From Maribacter sp. PR1 (GTDB lineage Bacteria; Bacteroidota; Bacteroidia; Flavobacteriales; Flavobacteriaceae), in NCBI RefSeq assembly GCF_028464145.1, contig NZ_JAQPCG010000002.1, positions 310,001-374,000 of the forward strand: 64,000 nt of DNA, written 5' to 3'. The notes below the pieces were generated by a model. It searched no databases, was not told where the DNA came from, and saw nothing but the letters and a program-made list of their open reading frames with translations. Position 1 is the first letter of the stretch, and every line of letters begins with the position of its first letter. Both the position numbers and the translations under genes were made by a program. Positions 52,431-60,408 of this stretch are shown here, in pieces.

Positions 52431-55400
52431 ATGAAGTTCGCAGAATATAAGGGATTAGACTTGCCAAAAGTTGCAGATGAAGTTTTAAACTACTGGAAAA
52501 CAGCGGATATCTTTGATAAGAGTATTACTTCTAGAGAGGGTAAGGACAATTATGTCTTTTATGAAGGTCCACCGTCCGCCAATGGAATGCCTGGAATACA
52601 CCATGTAATGGCACGTACCATAAAAGATATTTTTCCAAGGTACAAGACCATGAAAGGGTTTCAGGTAAAAAGAAAAGCCGGATGGGATACGCATGGACTA
52701 CCAATTGAGTTAGGTGTTGAAAAGGAATTAGGTATTACTAAGGAGGACATTGGTGTAAAAATATCGGTAGAAGAGTATAACGCAGCTTGTAAAAAGGCCG
52801 TAATGCGTTATACGGATGTTTGGAACGCGATGACCGAGCAAGTTGGTTATTGGGTAGATATGGAAGACCCTTATATTACCTACAAGTCTAAATACATGGA
52901 ATCTGTTTGGTGGTTGCTAAAACAGATTTACGATAAAGGACTAATTTATAAGGGATATACCATTCAGCCATATTCGCCGAAGGCAGGAACGGGACTTAGT
53001 TCACATGAATTAAATCAACCGGGAACCTATCAAGATGTTACTGATACAACGGTTACCGCTCAGTTTAAGGCGGTAGAGGAAACACTGCCCGAGTTTCTGA
53101 AAAATGAAGGGACCATTTTTTTCCTGGCGTGGACGACAACTCCATGGACCCTTCCTTCCAATACGGCCTTAACCGTAGGTTCAAAAATCGACTATGTACT
53201 TGTAGAGACCTATAATCAATATACTTTCGAACCCATGAATGTTATTCTCGCTAAAAATTTAGTAGGAAAGCAATTCACGGGGAAATATTTTGAAGTTGAG
53301 CAAAAGTCAGATTTATTGGGCTATAGTGCTGGAGACAAAAAGATTCCGTTTTATCAGGTAAAGGAATTTAAAGGGAAAGATCTAGTTGGTATAAAATATG
53401 AACAGTTATTGGATTATATACTGCCCTACGAAAATGCCGAAAATGCATTTCGCGTTATTTCCGGAGATTTTGTGACAACTGAAGATGGTACTGGGATAGT
53501 ACACACCGCACCAACCTTTGGTGCTGACGATGCCTTGGTTGCAAAACAGGCCACACCGGAAATTCCTCCTATGTTGGTGCTAGATGAAAATACAAATCTG
53601 GTTCCTTTGGTGGACTTGCAAGGAAAGTTTAGACCAGAATTGAAGGAGCTTGGCGGAAAATACGTTAAGAACGAATATTATGATGAAGGAGAAGCGCCAG
53701 AGCGATCGGTTGATGTGGAAATAGCTATAAAACTAAAAGAAGAAAACAAAGCCTTTAAGGTTGAAAAATATGTACACAGCTATCCCAATTGCTGGCGAAC
53801 GGATAAACCAATATTGTACTATCCTTTAGACTCATGGTTCATTAAAGTTACGGATATAAAAGACCGTATGTTCCAATTAAACCAGACCATTAACTGGAAG
53901 CCAAGAGCGACCGGGGAAGGCCGTTTTGGAAATTGGTTGGCGAATGCCAATGACTGGAACCTATCCAGGTCTAGATATTGGGGAATACCATTGCCTATTT
54001 GGAGAACAGAGGATGGTAAAGAGGAATTGATTATCGGATCCGTAGCGGAGTTAAAGTCCGAAATGGAAAAGGCAGTCACAGCAGAAGTACTGGAGAAGGA
54101 TATTTTTGAGGAGTTCGTTGTGGGTGATATGTCGGAGATCAACTATGAAAAAATCGATTTACATAAAAACATCGTAGACCGGATTACATTGATTTCGCCT
54201 ACTGGCAAACCCATGAAGCGCGAGAGCGATTTAATTGATGTTTGGTTTGATAGTGGGTCAATGCCCTATGCGCAGTGGCACTATCCTTTTGAGAACAGGG
54301 AATTAATTGATGCGGGGAAAACATTTCCGGCCGACTTTATTGCAGAAGGTGTAGATCAGACCAGAGGGTGGTTTTATACCTTACATGCAATAGCGACTAT
54401 GGTATTCGATTCTGTTGCCTATAAAAATGTTGTTTCCAATGGATTGGTCCTGGATAAGGAAGGAAAGAAAATGTCCAAGCGGCTGGGTAATGCCGTTGAT
54501 CCATTTGATACCATGAAAGAGCATGGTGCCGATGCTACCCGTTGGTATATGATCAGCAATGCAAATCCATGGGATAATCTCAAATTCGATACAGAAGGTA
54601 TCATTGAGGTGAAACGTAAGTTTTTTGGTACTTTGTACAATACGTATTCCTTTTTTGCGCTCTATGCGAACATTGATGAGTTTAGTTATTCCGAAGAAAA
54701 CATTCCAATAAATGAAAGACCGGAAATTGACCGATGGATTTTGTCCGAATTAAATTCCTTAGTCGCTTTGGTGGACGAAGCTTATGCGGATTACGAACCA
54801 ACAAGAGCCACGAGGGCTATTTCTGATTTTGTACAGGAGAACTTGAGCAACTGGTATGTGCGCTTATGTAGGAGAAGATTTTGGAAGGGTGACTACCAAA
54901 AGGACAAAATAGCCGCTTACCAAACCCTCTATACTTGTTTACTTACAGTTTCTAAACTTTCCGCCCCAGTAGCTCCATTTTTTATGGACAAGCTGTACAA
55001 GGATTTGGTCGCAACTACCAACAGAGAACCTTTTGAGAGTGTACACCTTGCGGATTTCCCAAAATCTGATTTAAATTTAATAGATTCCGGCTTGGAACAG
55101 AAGATGAAAAAAGCTCAAACCATTTCCTCTTTGGTGCTTTCTATTCGTCAGAAGGAAAAGATCAAAGTACGACAGCCGTTACAAAAGATAATGATTCCTA
55201 TTCTGGATGAGCAGGACAAACAGGATATTTTGGCAGTTTCCGAGTTGATAAAATCTGAAGTAAACGTCAAGGAAATTCAATTATTGGATGATGCTTCAGG
55301 AGTACTTGTTAAGCGCATAAAACCTAACTTTAAGACTTTGGGGCCTAAGTATGGAAAAGAAATGAAACAAATTGCCACGGCTATAGGTGCTCTAAATCAG

Positions 55401-55829
55401 GAGGATATCCAAAAAATTGAACAAGAAGGCGAATTATCCCTACAAATAGAGAATAAAAGCATTATTTTACAGTTTCAGGATGTAGAGATTAGTTCTCAGG
55501 ATATAGAAGGTTGGCTTGTAGCCTCATCCGGTAAAACAACGGTTGCCCTGGATGTGACTATAAACGACGATCTGAAAAAGGAAGGTATTGCTAGGGAACT
55601 TGTCAATAGAATTCAAAATTTAAGAAAGGAATCTGGTTTTGAAGTGACTGATAAAATTGATATTAAGATACTCAAGGACGGTCTGGTAGAACAGGCGGTT
55701 ACCAGTAATCTTAATTATATAAAAGCGGAAACTTTGACAGCCGAATTAGATTTTGAGGAAAATTTGGACAATGGCACTGAAATTGCCTTTGATCAGGTGA
55801 ACACTAAATTGTTTATTACAAAACATTAA
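52431..55829 (+). CDS. ileS: Isoleucyl-tRNA synthetase
   Basis: 1132 residues, close to the Bacteroidota norm for a class I IleRS. The HIGH equivalent is GIHHV in NGMPGIHHVMART and the KMSKS equivalent is KKMSKRLGN. The editing domain (about 190-400) has WTTTPWTLPSN. The C-terminal anticodon domain follows and ends near 1130. It heads the run ileS - dksA-like - (DUF2807) - lspA, conserved in many Bacteroidota. Confidence 0.97.
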   Translation: MKFAEYKGLDLPKVADEVLNYWKTADIFDKSITSREGKDNYVFYEGPPSANGMPGIHHVMARTIKDIFPRYKTMKGFQVKRKAGWDTHGLPIELGVEKELGITKEDIGVKISVEEYNAACKKAVMRYTDVWNAMTEQVGYWVDMEDPYITYKSKYMESVWWLLKQIYDKGLIYKGYTIQPYSPKAGTGLSSHELNQPGTYQDVTDTTVTAQFKAVEETLPEFLKNEGTIFFLAWTTTPWTLPSNTALTVGSKIDYVLVETYNQYTFEPMNVILAKNLVGKQFTGKYFEVEQKSDLLGYSAGDKKIPFYQVKEFKGKDLVGIKYEQLLDYILPYENAENAFRVISGDFVTTEDGTGIVHTAPTFGADDALVAKQATPEIPPMLVLDENTNLVPLVDLQGKFRPELKELGGKYVKNEYYDEGEAPERSVDVEIAIKLKEENKAFKVEKYVHSYPNCWRTDKPILYYPLDSWFIKVTDIKDRMFQLNQTINWKPRATGEGRFGNWLANANDWNLSRSRYWGIPLPIWRTEDGKEELIIGSVAELKSEMEKAVTAEVLEKDIFEEFVVGDMSEINYEKIDLHKNIVDRITLISPTGKPMKRESDLIDVWFDSGSMPYAQWHYPFENRELIDAGKTFPADFIAEGVDQTRGWFYTLHAIATMVFDSVAYKNVVSNGLVLDKEGKKMSKRLGNAVDPFDTMKEHGADATRWYMISNANPWDNLKFDTEGIIEVKRKFFGTLYNTYSFFALYANIDEFSYSEENIPINERPEIDRWILSELNSLVALVDEAYADYEPTRATRAISDFVQENLSNWYVRLCRRRFWKGDYQKDKIAAYQTLYTCLLTVSKLSAPVAPFFMDKLYKDLVATTNREPFESVHLADFPKSDLNLIDSGLEQKMKKAQTISSLVLSIRQKEKIKVRQPLQKIMIPILDEQDKQDILAVSELIKSEVNVKEIQLLDDASGVLVKRIKPNFKTLGPKYGKEMKQIATAIGALNQEDIQKIEQEGELSLQIENKSIILQFQDVEISSQDIEGWLVASSGKTTVALDVTINDDLKKEGIARELVNRIQNLRKESGFEVTDKIDIKILKDGLVEQAVTSNLNYIKAETLTAELDFEENLDNGTEIAFDQVNTKLFITKH

Positions 55830-55833
55830 CGAA

Positions 55834-56217
55834 ATGGCAGAAGATTTAAAAGAAAGATACTCCGATAAGGATTTAGCAGAATTCAAGGGGTTAATAGAAG
55901 AAAAGATAGTAAAAGCAAAAAGTCATTTGGAGTTGCTTAAGAGTTCTTATATGAACGACGGTAACAACGGAACTGATGATACCTCCCCGACCTTCAAGGC
56001 TTTCGAAGAAGGGTCGGAAACCATGAGTAAGGAGGCTAACACCCAATTGGCCATTAGGCAAGAAAAGTTCATTAGGGATTTAAAGAATGCACTTCTCAGA
56101 ATTGAAAACAAAACCTATGGGATTTGCCGTGTTACAGGTAAACTTATAAATAAGGAACGTTTAAAATTAGTTCCCCATGCAACCTTGAGCATAGAAGCCA
56201 AGAACATGCAAAAATAA
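55834..56217 (+). CDS. DksA/TraR-family protein with incomplete zinc finger
   Basis: 127 residues, four bases after ileS. Helical coiled-coil N-terminal part and DksA-like C-terminal fold: YGICRVTGKLINKERLKLVPHATLSIEAK keeps only one Cys of the usual four (shown as GICRVTGKLI and VPHATLSI). DksA binds RNA polymerase with ppGpp; zinc-less variants also function. This degenerate form is typical of the Bacteroidota ileS-lspA neighbourhood. A short hairpin terminator follows. Confidence 0.85.
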   Translation: MAEDLKERYSDKDLAEFKGLIEEKIVKAKSHLELLKSSYMNDGNNGTDDTSPTFKAFEEGSETMSKEANTQLAIRQEKFIRDLKNALLRIENKTYGICRVTGKLINKERLKLVPHATLSIEAKNMQK

Positions 56218-56221
56218 CTAG

Positions 56222-56243
56222 GACGCCTTTCGGGGCGTTTTTT
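56222..56243 (+). terminator. Intrinsic terminator after the dksA-like gene
   Basis: GACGCC / GGGCGT-type stem around a TTTCG loop with a TTTTTT tract. Confidence 0.75.
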
Positions 56244-56254
56244 AATGGTTTATT

Positions 56255-56872
56255 TTGAAGTTATTTGCCCTCATCTTATTATTAGTGCCTTTGAATATGA
56301 CGGCACAAAAAAAAGTCCATAAAGTAGTATTGAATGAATCCATAAAGATGATTCAAGTCAATGCCGAGAACTGTTATAAAGTAGTTTTGGTAACTGGAGA
56401 GAACAACGCTATTGAAGTGGAAGCTCAGATGGATGGTGAATATAGCAAGGACCTGCAGATGAAAGTTTTTGAGACTGGTAATACCTTAGAACTTGGTGCA
56501 GGATTTCAACCTGTTTTTAAAAATCCAAACGATAAATTAAGTGCACACAAAGTAATTTCCATTGCATTGAAAATTACTGTTCCGGAATTTAAAAGTATTC
56601 AAGTATTTGGTAGTAGTTCAAGGGTTATAGCCTATGGCAAGTATTCTAATTTGAATATTACACTTTCGGACGGTACTTGTGAGCTGCATAAAGTCTCGGA
56701 GGAAGTAAATGTAAGAACACAAAGTGGAAATATTTTGGTTTATTCACATAGCGCAAGAATTAATGCAGATACAAAATATGGGCAACTTTCAAATAATCCT
56801 ATACCCAAAGGCAATAGTCATTACAATATAAATTCGGTTACTGGCAATATCATCCTCAATTATACCGAATAA
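56255..56872 (+). CDS. Exported DUF2807-like (GIN domain) protein
   Basis: 205 residues from a TTG start with a signal peptide (FALILLLVPLNMTAQ). The mature protein is a beta-solenoid-like run: IALKITVPEFKSIQVFGSS, VIAYGKYSNLNITLSDGT and VRTQSGNILVYSHSARINAD, similar to the DUF2807 (GIN) family of secreted adhesin-like proteins. The TTG start and the terminator only 12 bp upstream make expression level uncertain. Function unknown. Confidence 0.72.
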   Translation: MKLFALILLLVPLNMTAQKKVHKVVLNESIKMIQVNAENCYKVVLVTGENNAIEVEAQMDGEYSKDLQMKVFETGNTLELGAGFQPVFKNPNDKLSAHKVISIALKITVPEFKSIQVFGSSSRVIAYGKYSNLNITLSDGTCELHKVSEEVNVRTQSGNILVYSHSARINADTKYGQLSNNPIPKGNSHYNINSVTGNIILNYTE

Positions 56873-56878
56873 TATTTC

Positions 56879-56886
56879 TATTTTTG
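56879..56886 (+). promoter_or_regulatory. -7 element for lspA
   Basis: TATTTTTG, 18 bp before the ATG at 56904. Confidence 0.4.
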
Positions 56887-56903
56887 CGCCGTTGAATAAG
56901 CAC

Positions 56904-57578
56904 ATGAACCTAAAAAAGTCAATCTTCCTTATTTTGTTAATACTCCTAATAGACCAATGGAGTAAAATATATATAAAAACGCATTTCGTTTTAGGTGAAT
57001 CTGTAGATGTGTTTAGTTGGTTTAAAATTCTTTTTATCGAGAATGAGGGTGCAGCTTGGGGTGCCAAATTAAGCGATATACTGCCTATTTCAGATGCTAT
57101 CGGTAAATTGGTGTTGACTATTTTTAGATTATTCGCAATTGTTGGAATTGGTTATTGGTTGTTTGATGTAGTGAAAAAGCAGTCTTCCAAGACGTTGATA
57201 ATTGCTGTTTCCTTAATTTTCGCTGGAGCTTTGGGTAATATATTGGACTCCGTTTTTTATGGACTAATTTTTGACGATAGCTATAACCAAGTAGCTACAT
57301 TATTCACGGATGAACCTTATGGTGAGCCCTTTTATGGTAAGGTAGTGGATATGTTATATTTTCCCTTGATAGATACAACTTGGCCCGATTGGGTGCCTTT
57401 TTTAGGCGGAAGCAATTTTAGATTTTTCGAACCTGTTTTCAATATTGCCGACACAGCGATAAGTACTGGGGTAGGTATATTATTGGTCTTTAATAAAAAG
57501 GCATTTGGCAAGGAGGAAGAAATAACGGATACACCTGAAGTTTCTGAAAAAAATAATCAAGAGTCTTTAAAGGAATAA
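56904..57578 (+). CDS. lspA: Signal peptidase II (lipoprotein-specific)
   Basis: 224 residues from the ATG at 56904; a TTG four codons earlier is less likely. Transmembrane helices and the catalytic Asp pair are readable: LGNILDSVFYG (first Asp) and FNIADTAISTGV (second Asp), with the family's IENEGAAWG near the start. Bacteroidota LspA proteins are longer than the E. coli one (164), and this length is consistent. It cleaves the many lipoprotein precursors predicted in this window. Its tail overlaps the convergent 5-formyl-THF cyclo-ligase gene by 22 bp. Confidence 0.93.
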   Translation: MNLKKSIFLILLILLIDQWSKIYIKTHFVLGESVDVFSWFKILFIENEGAAWGAKLSDILPISDAIGKLVLTIFRLFAIVGIGYWLFDVVKKQSSKTLIIAVSLIFAGALGNILDSVFYGLIFDDSYNQVATLFTDEPYGEPFYGKVVDMLYFPLIDTTWPDWVPFLGGSNFRFFEPVFNIADTAISTGVGILLVFNKKAFGKEEEITDTPEVSEKNNQESLKE

Positions 57579-58123
57579 TTGGTTTCTGGAGTTACACAAT
57601 AGTCTAGTGGAACATCATTTGTATTGACATCTGAAATTGATTCTTCTGCTTCAAAAAAACTTAGTCCAACTTTTACAACTTCCTTCTTACAGTTATAAAG
57701 AAAATTATCATAATACCCTTTTCCATAACCAACTCTATTTCCTTTTAAATCAAAGGCTAGTAGTGGAATAAAAACCACATCAATTTTATATGGGTCGATT
57801 TCAATACCATTTTCGGGCTCTGGAACTCCCCACTTACTATTTTTAAACTTGGTGTTATCTGTTAGTAGAAAATGTTTTAATGCATTTGAATGAACTTTGG
57901 GAACGACTACATTCTTGTCCTTTCCTTGTAAAATAGACAATATATTTAAGGTGTCAACTTCTTTTTTGGAGGAAATAGGTAAGAAGATATGATAAAAATC
58001 TTCTGACCAGATAGAAAGCTTTAAAACGTTGTTTGAAATTACTAGACTTTTCGAAGCGACTTCAAAAGGGGTAAGCTCTTTTCTAAGAGCGTAATATTTT
58101 GTTCGCAAATCTTTCTTCAACAT
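57557..58123 (-). CDS. 5-Formyltetrahydrofolate cyclo-ligase
   Basis: 188 residues. Starts MLKKDLRTKYYALRKEL, with the family sign FIPLLAFDLKGNRVGYGKGYYDNFL (ATP-binding G-x-G region, read as VGYGKGYYDNF). MTHFS converts 5-formyl-THF to 5,10-methenyl-THF using ATP, feeding one-carbon metabolism. Convergent with lspA (22-bp overlap); next to uvrC as in many Bacteroidota. Confidence 0.93.
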   Translation of the reverse strand: MLKKDLRTKYYALRKELTPFEVASKSLVISNNVLKLSIWSEDFYHIFLPISSKKEVDTLNILSILQGKDKNVVVPKVHSNALKHFLLTDNTKFKNSKWGVPEPENGIEIDPYKIDVVFIPLLAFDLKGNRVGYGKGYYDNFLYNCKKEVVKVGLSFFEAEESISDVNTNDVPLDYCVTPETNYSFKDS

Positions 58124-58159
58124 TATTGAAAAATGATTTGAAATTTATTGTTAAGTACT

Positions 58160-58246
58160 TTACTCTTTTCCTGCAACAGCAAAGAAAACTTTAAAAAATA
58201 GCATCAAAATGAGATAAGTGCCAAGGGTTATAATGTAGTTTTCCAT
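58160..58246 (-). CDS. Possible 28-residue single-helix membrane peptide
   Basis: An ATG-initiated minus-strand ORF of 28 codons is almost wholly hydrophobic (MENYIITLGTYLILMLFFKV then FFAVAGKE), a single membrane-spanning helix with a charged tail. It is downstream of the long AT-rich stretch before uvrC. Chance alone can make such an ORF in AT-rich DNA, so this is only a candidate. Confidence 0.3.
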   Translation of the reverse strand: MENYIITLGTYLILMLFFKVFFAVAGKE

Positions 58247-58620
58247 ATTCAATAAATAAGTATCCGAGGTTTTGAACTGCTTAAATTTAAGTAAAAAAAA
58301 CATTAAATATCCTTGAAAAGCACATTTTAACCGTTAAAAAGCACTTTTTTATATGAAAATTAACAGATTAAAGAATATTATAAAGTGTTAAATCAACACA
58401 ACATGCTGATAAATAGAAGATTATGTATTTTTAATGGCAAATTAATTTTAGAAATGATATTTTGAGTTAACCTAGGTTAATTTATGTGAGTATTAATTTA
58501 AATTCTATCCATACTCAAAAAAACATTTACCTAGAGTTAAAAACAATTAAAAACCGTTTTCGTTTCGGGAAAACCACGTAATTTCAAAATCTAAATTGAC
58601 TTTAATTTCTCCAAAATTTT
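58247..58620. other. AT-rich intergenic region before uvrC
   Basis: 374 bp, strongly AT-rich, no gene. It contains a 14-bp perfect palindrome TTAACCTAGGTTAA (58467-58480) and a 7-bp inverted repeat TGAGTAT...ATACTCA (58487-58517). It is probably the promoter and leader region of uvrC. Confidence 0.6.
58467..58480. repeat. 14-bp perfect palindrome
   Basis: TTAACCTAGGTTAA, in the leader region before uvrC; a candidate operator half-site pair. Confidence 0.5.
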
Positions 58621-60408
58621 ATGTCCCAAATACCTATAGATGTACAATTAAGTTCCCTTCCAAGCGGACCTGGTGTTTATCAGTTTTACGATAAAGATGG
58701 TAAAATACTATATGTAGGAAAAGCAAAAAACCTTAAAAAGCGTGTTTCTTCTTATTTTACAAAAAAGCATGAATATGGAAAGACAAGGGTTTTAGTAAAA
58801 AAAATAAAAAAGATAAACCATATCGTTGTTCCTACCGAATCCGATGCACTTCTATTGGAGAATAACTTAATAAAGGAATACAAGCCTAGATATAATGTAT
58901 TATTAAAAGATGACAAATCTTATCCATGGCTGTGCTTAAAAAAAGAACGTTTTCCCAGATTGTTTCCTACTAGAAGAGTTATAAAAGATGGTTCCGAATA
59001 TTACGGGCCATATACAAGTATGAAGACTGTTCGTACTCTTTTGGATTTAATTAAAAGTGTTTATCCCTTAAGAACTTGTAATTATGATCTTTCTGAGACA
59101 AAGATTAATAGTGGTAAGTATAAAGTTTGCCTGGAATATCATCTTGGAAACTGTAAAGGGCCTTGCGAAGGTCTACAATCGTCCGAAGATTACAATAGGC
59201 AAATAGAAGATATCAAGGAGATAGTCAAAGGAAATTTTAAATCTTCCTTGCAATACTTTAAAGGGCAAATGAAGTCCTTGGCCGCTGAAATGAAATATGA
59301 AGAAGCACAACGTATAAAGGATAAAATAGATGTTCTGGAAAACTACCAGGTAAAATCGACTATTGTGAACCCGAAAATAAGCAATGTGGATGTTTTCACT
59401 ATTATTTCGGACAACGCCCTGGCCTATGTTAATTTTTTACAGCTATCTCATGGTTCCATTATTCGTTCACATACCATGGAAATAAAAAAGAAATTGGATG
59501 AAACCAATGAAGAATTACTTCAATTGGCCATAGTGGAGATACGACAACGTTTTAATTCCCAATCCAAGGAACTTTATTTGCCCTTTAAAGTTGAACTGGA
59601 CGAATCCTTAAAAGTAACAGTGCCAAAGCTTGGCGACAAGAAAAGGCTTTTGGAGCTTTCTGAGCGTAACGCCAAATTCTTTAGACAGGAACGTTTCAAT
59701 CAAATCAAGATAATAGATCCTGATAGGCACACCAAAAGGATTATGGCCCAAATGAAGAAGGACCTGCGACTAAATGAAGAGCCTAGGCATATTGAGTGTT
59801 TCGATAACAGTAATATACAAGGAACCAATCCAGTAGCTGCCTGTGTAGTATTTAGGGATGGAAAACCAAGTAAAAAGGAATATCGGCACTTTAATATAAA
59901 GACTGTAGTTGGACCCGATGATTTTGCATCCATGGAAGAAGTCGTATCTAGAAGATATAAACGTCTTTTAGAAGAAGAAGAATCCTTACCTCAATTAATT
60001 ATTATTGACGGAGGAAAAGGACAGCTTTCTTCGGCATTAAAAAGTTTGGATGCCCTAGGGTTAAGAGGAAAAATTGCTATCGTAGGTATTGCTAAACGAT
60101 TAGAGGAAATTTATTTTCCTGGGGATACCATTCCCCTTTATTTGGACAAGAAATCGGAAAGTCTTAAGATTATTCAGCATTTAAGGAATGAAGCTCACAG
60201 ATTTGGTATAACTTTTCACAGAAATAAGAGAAGTAAGGGAGCCATTAGTTCTGAGCTCGAAAAAATTGATGGTATAGGGGAAAAGACAGCTAGGGAATTA
60301 TTGAAGAAATTTAAATCGGTAAAACGTATTAAGGAAGCGTCAATGAATCATTTGGCTGATGTAGTAGGGCCTTCTAAAGCAAAAAAAATTTATGAGTCGT
60401 TTCACTAA
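58621..60408 (+). CDS. uvrC: UvrABC system protein C
   Basis: 595 residues. GIY-YIG nuclease domain (about 12-95: PSGPGVYQFYDKDG, ILYVGKAKNLKKRV), a UVR/coiled-coil helix (EEAQRIKDKIDVLENYQV near 225), the UvrC-specific RNase H-like domain and the C-terminal helix-hairpin-helix (KIDGIGEKTARELLKKFKSV). UvrC makes both cuts in nucleotide excision repair. The last 17 bases overlap the patatin gene. Confidence 0.97.
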   Translation: MSQIPIDVQLSSLPSGPGVYQFYDKDGKILYVGKAKNLKKRVSSYFTKKHEYGKTRVLVKKIKKINHIVVPTESDALLLENNLIKEYKPRYNVLLKDDKSYPWLCLKKERFPRLFPTRRVIKDGSEYYGPYTSMKTVRTLLDLIKSVYPLRTCNYDLSETKINSGKYKVCLEYHLGNCKGPCEGLQSSEDYNRQIEDIKEIVKGNFKSSLQYFKGQMKSLAAEMKYEEAQRIKDKIDVLENYQVKSTIVNPKISNVDVFTIISDNALAYVNFLQLSHGSIIRSHTMEIKKKLDETNEELLQLAIVEIRQRFNSQSKELYLPFKVELDESLKVTVPKLGDKKRLLELSERNAKFFRQERFNQIKIIDPDRHTKRIMAQMKKDLRLNEEPRHIECFDNSNIQGTNPVAACVVFRDGKPSKKEYRHFNIKTVVGPDDFASMEEVVSRRYKRLLEEEESLPQLIIIDGGKGQLSSALKSLDALGLRGKIAIVGIAKRLEEIYFPGDTIPLYLDKKSESLKIIQHLRNEAHRFGITFHRNKRSKGAISSELEKIDGIGEKTARELLKKFKSVKRIKEASMNHLADVVGPSKAKKIYESFH

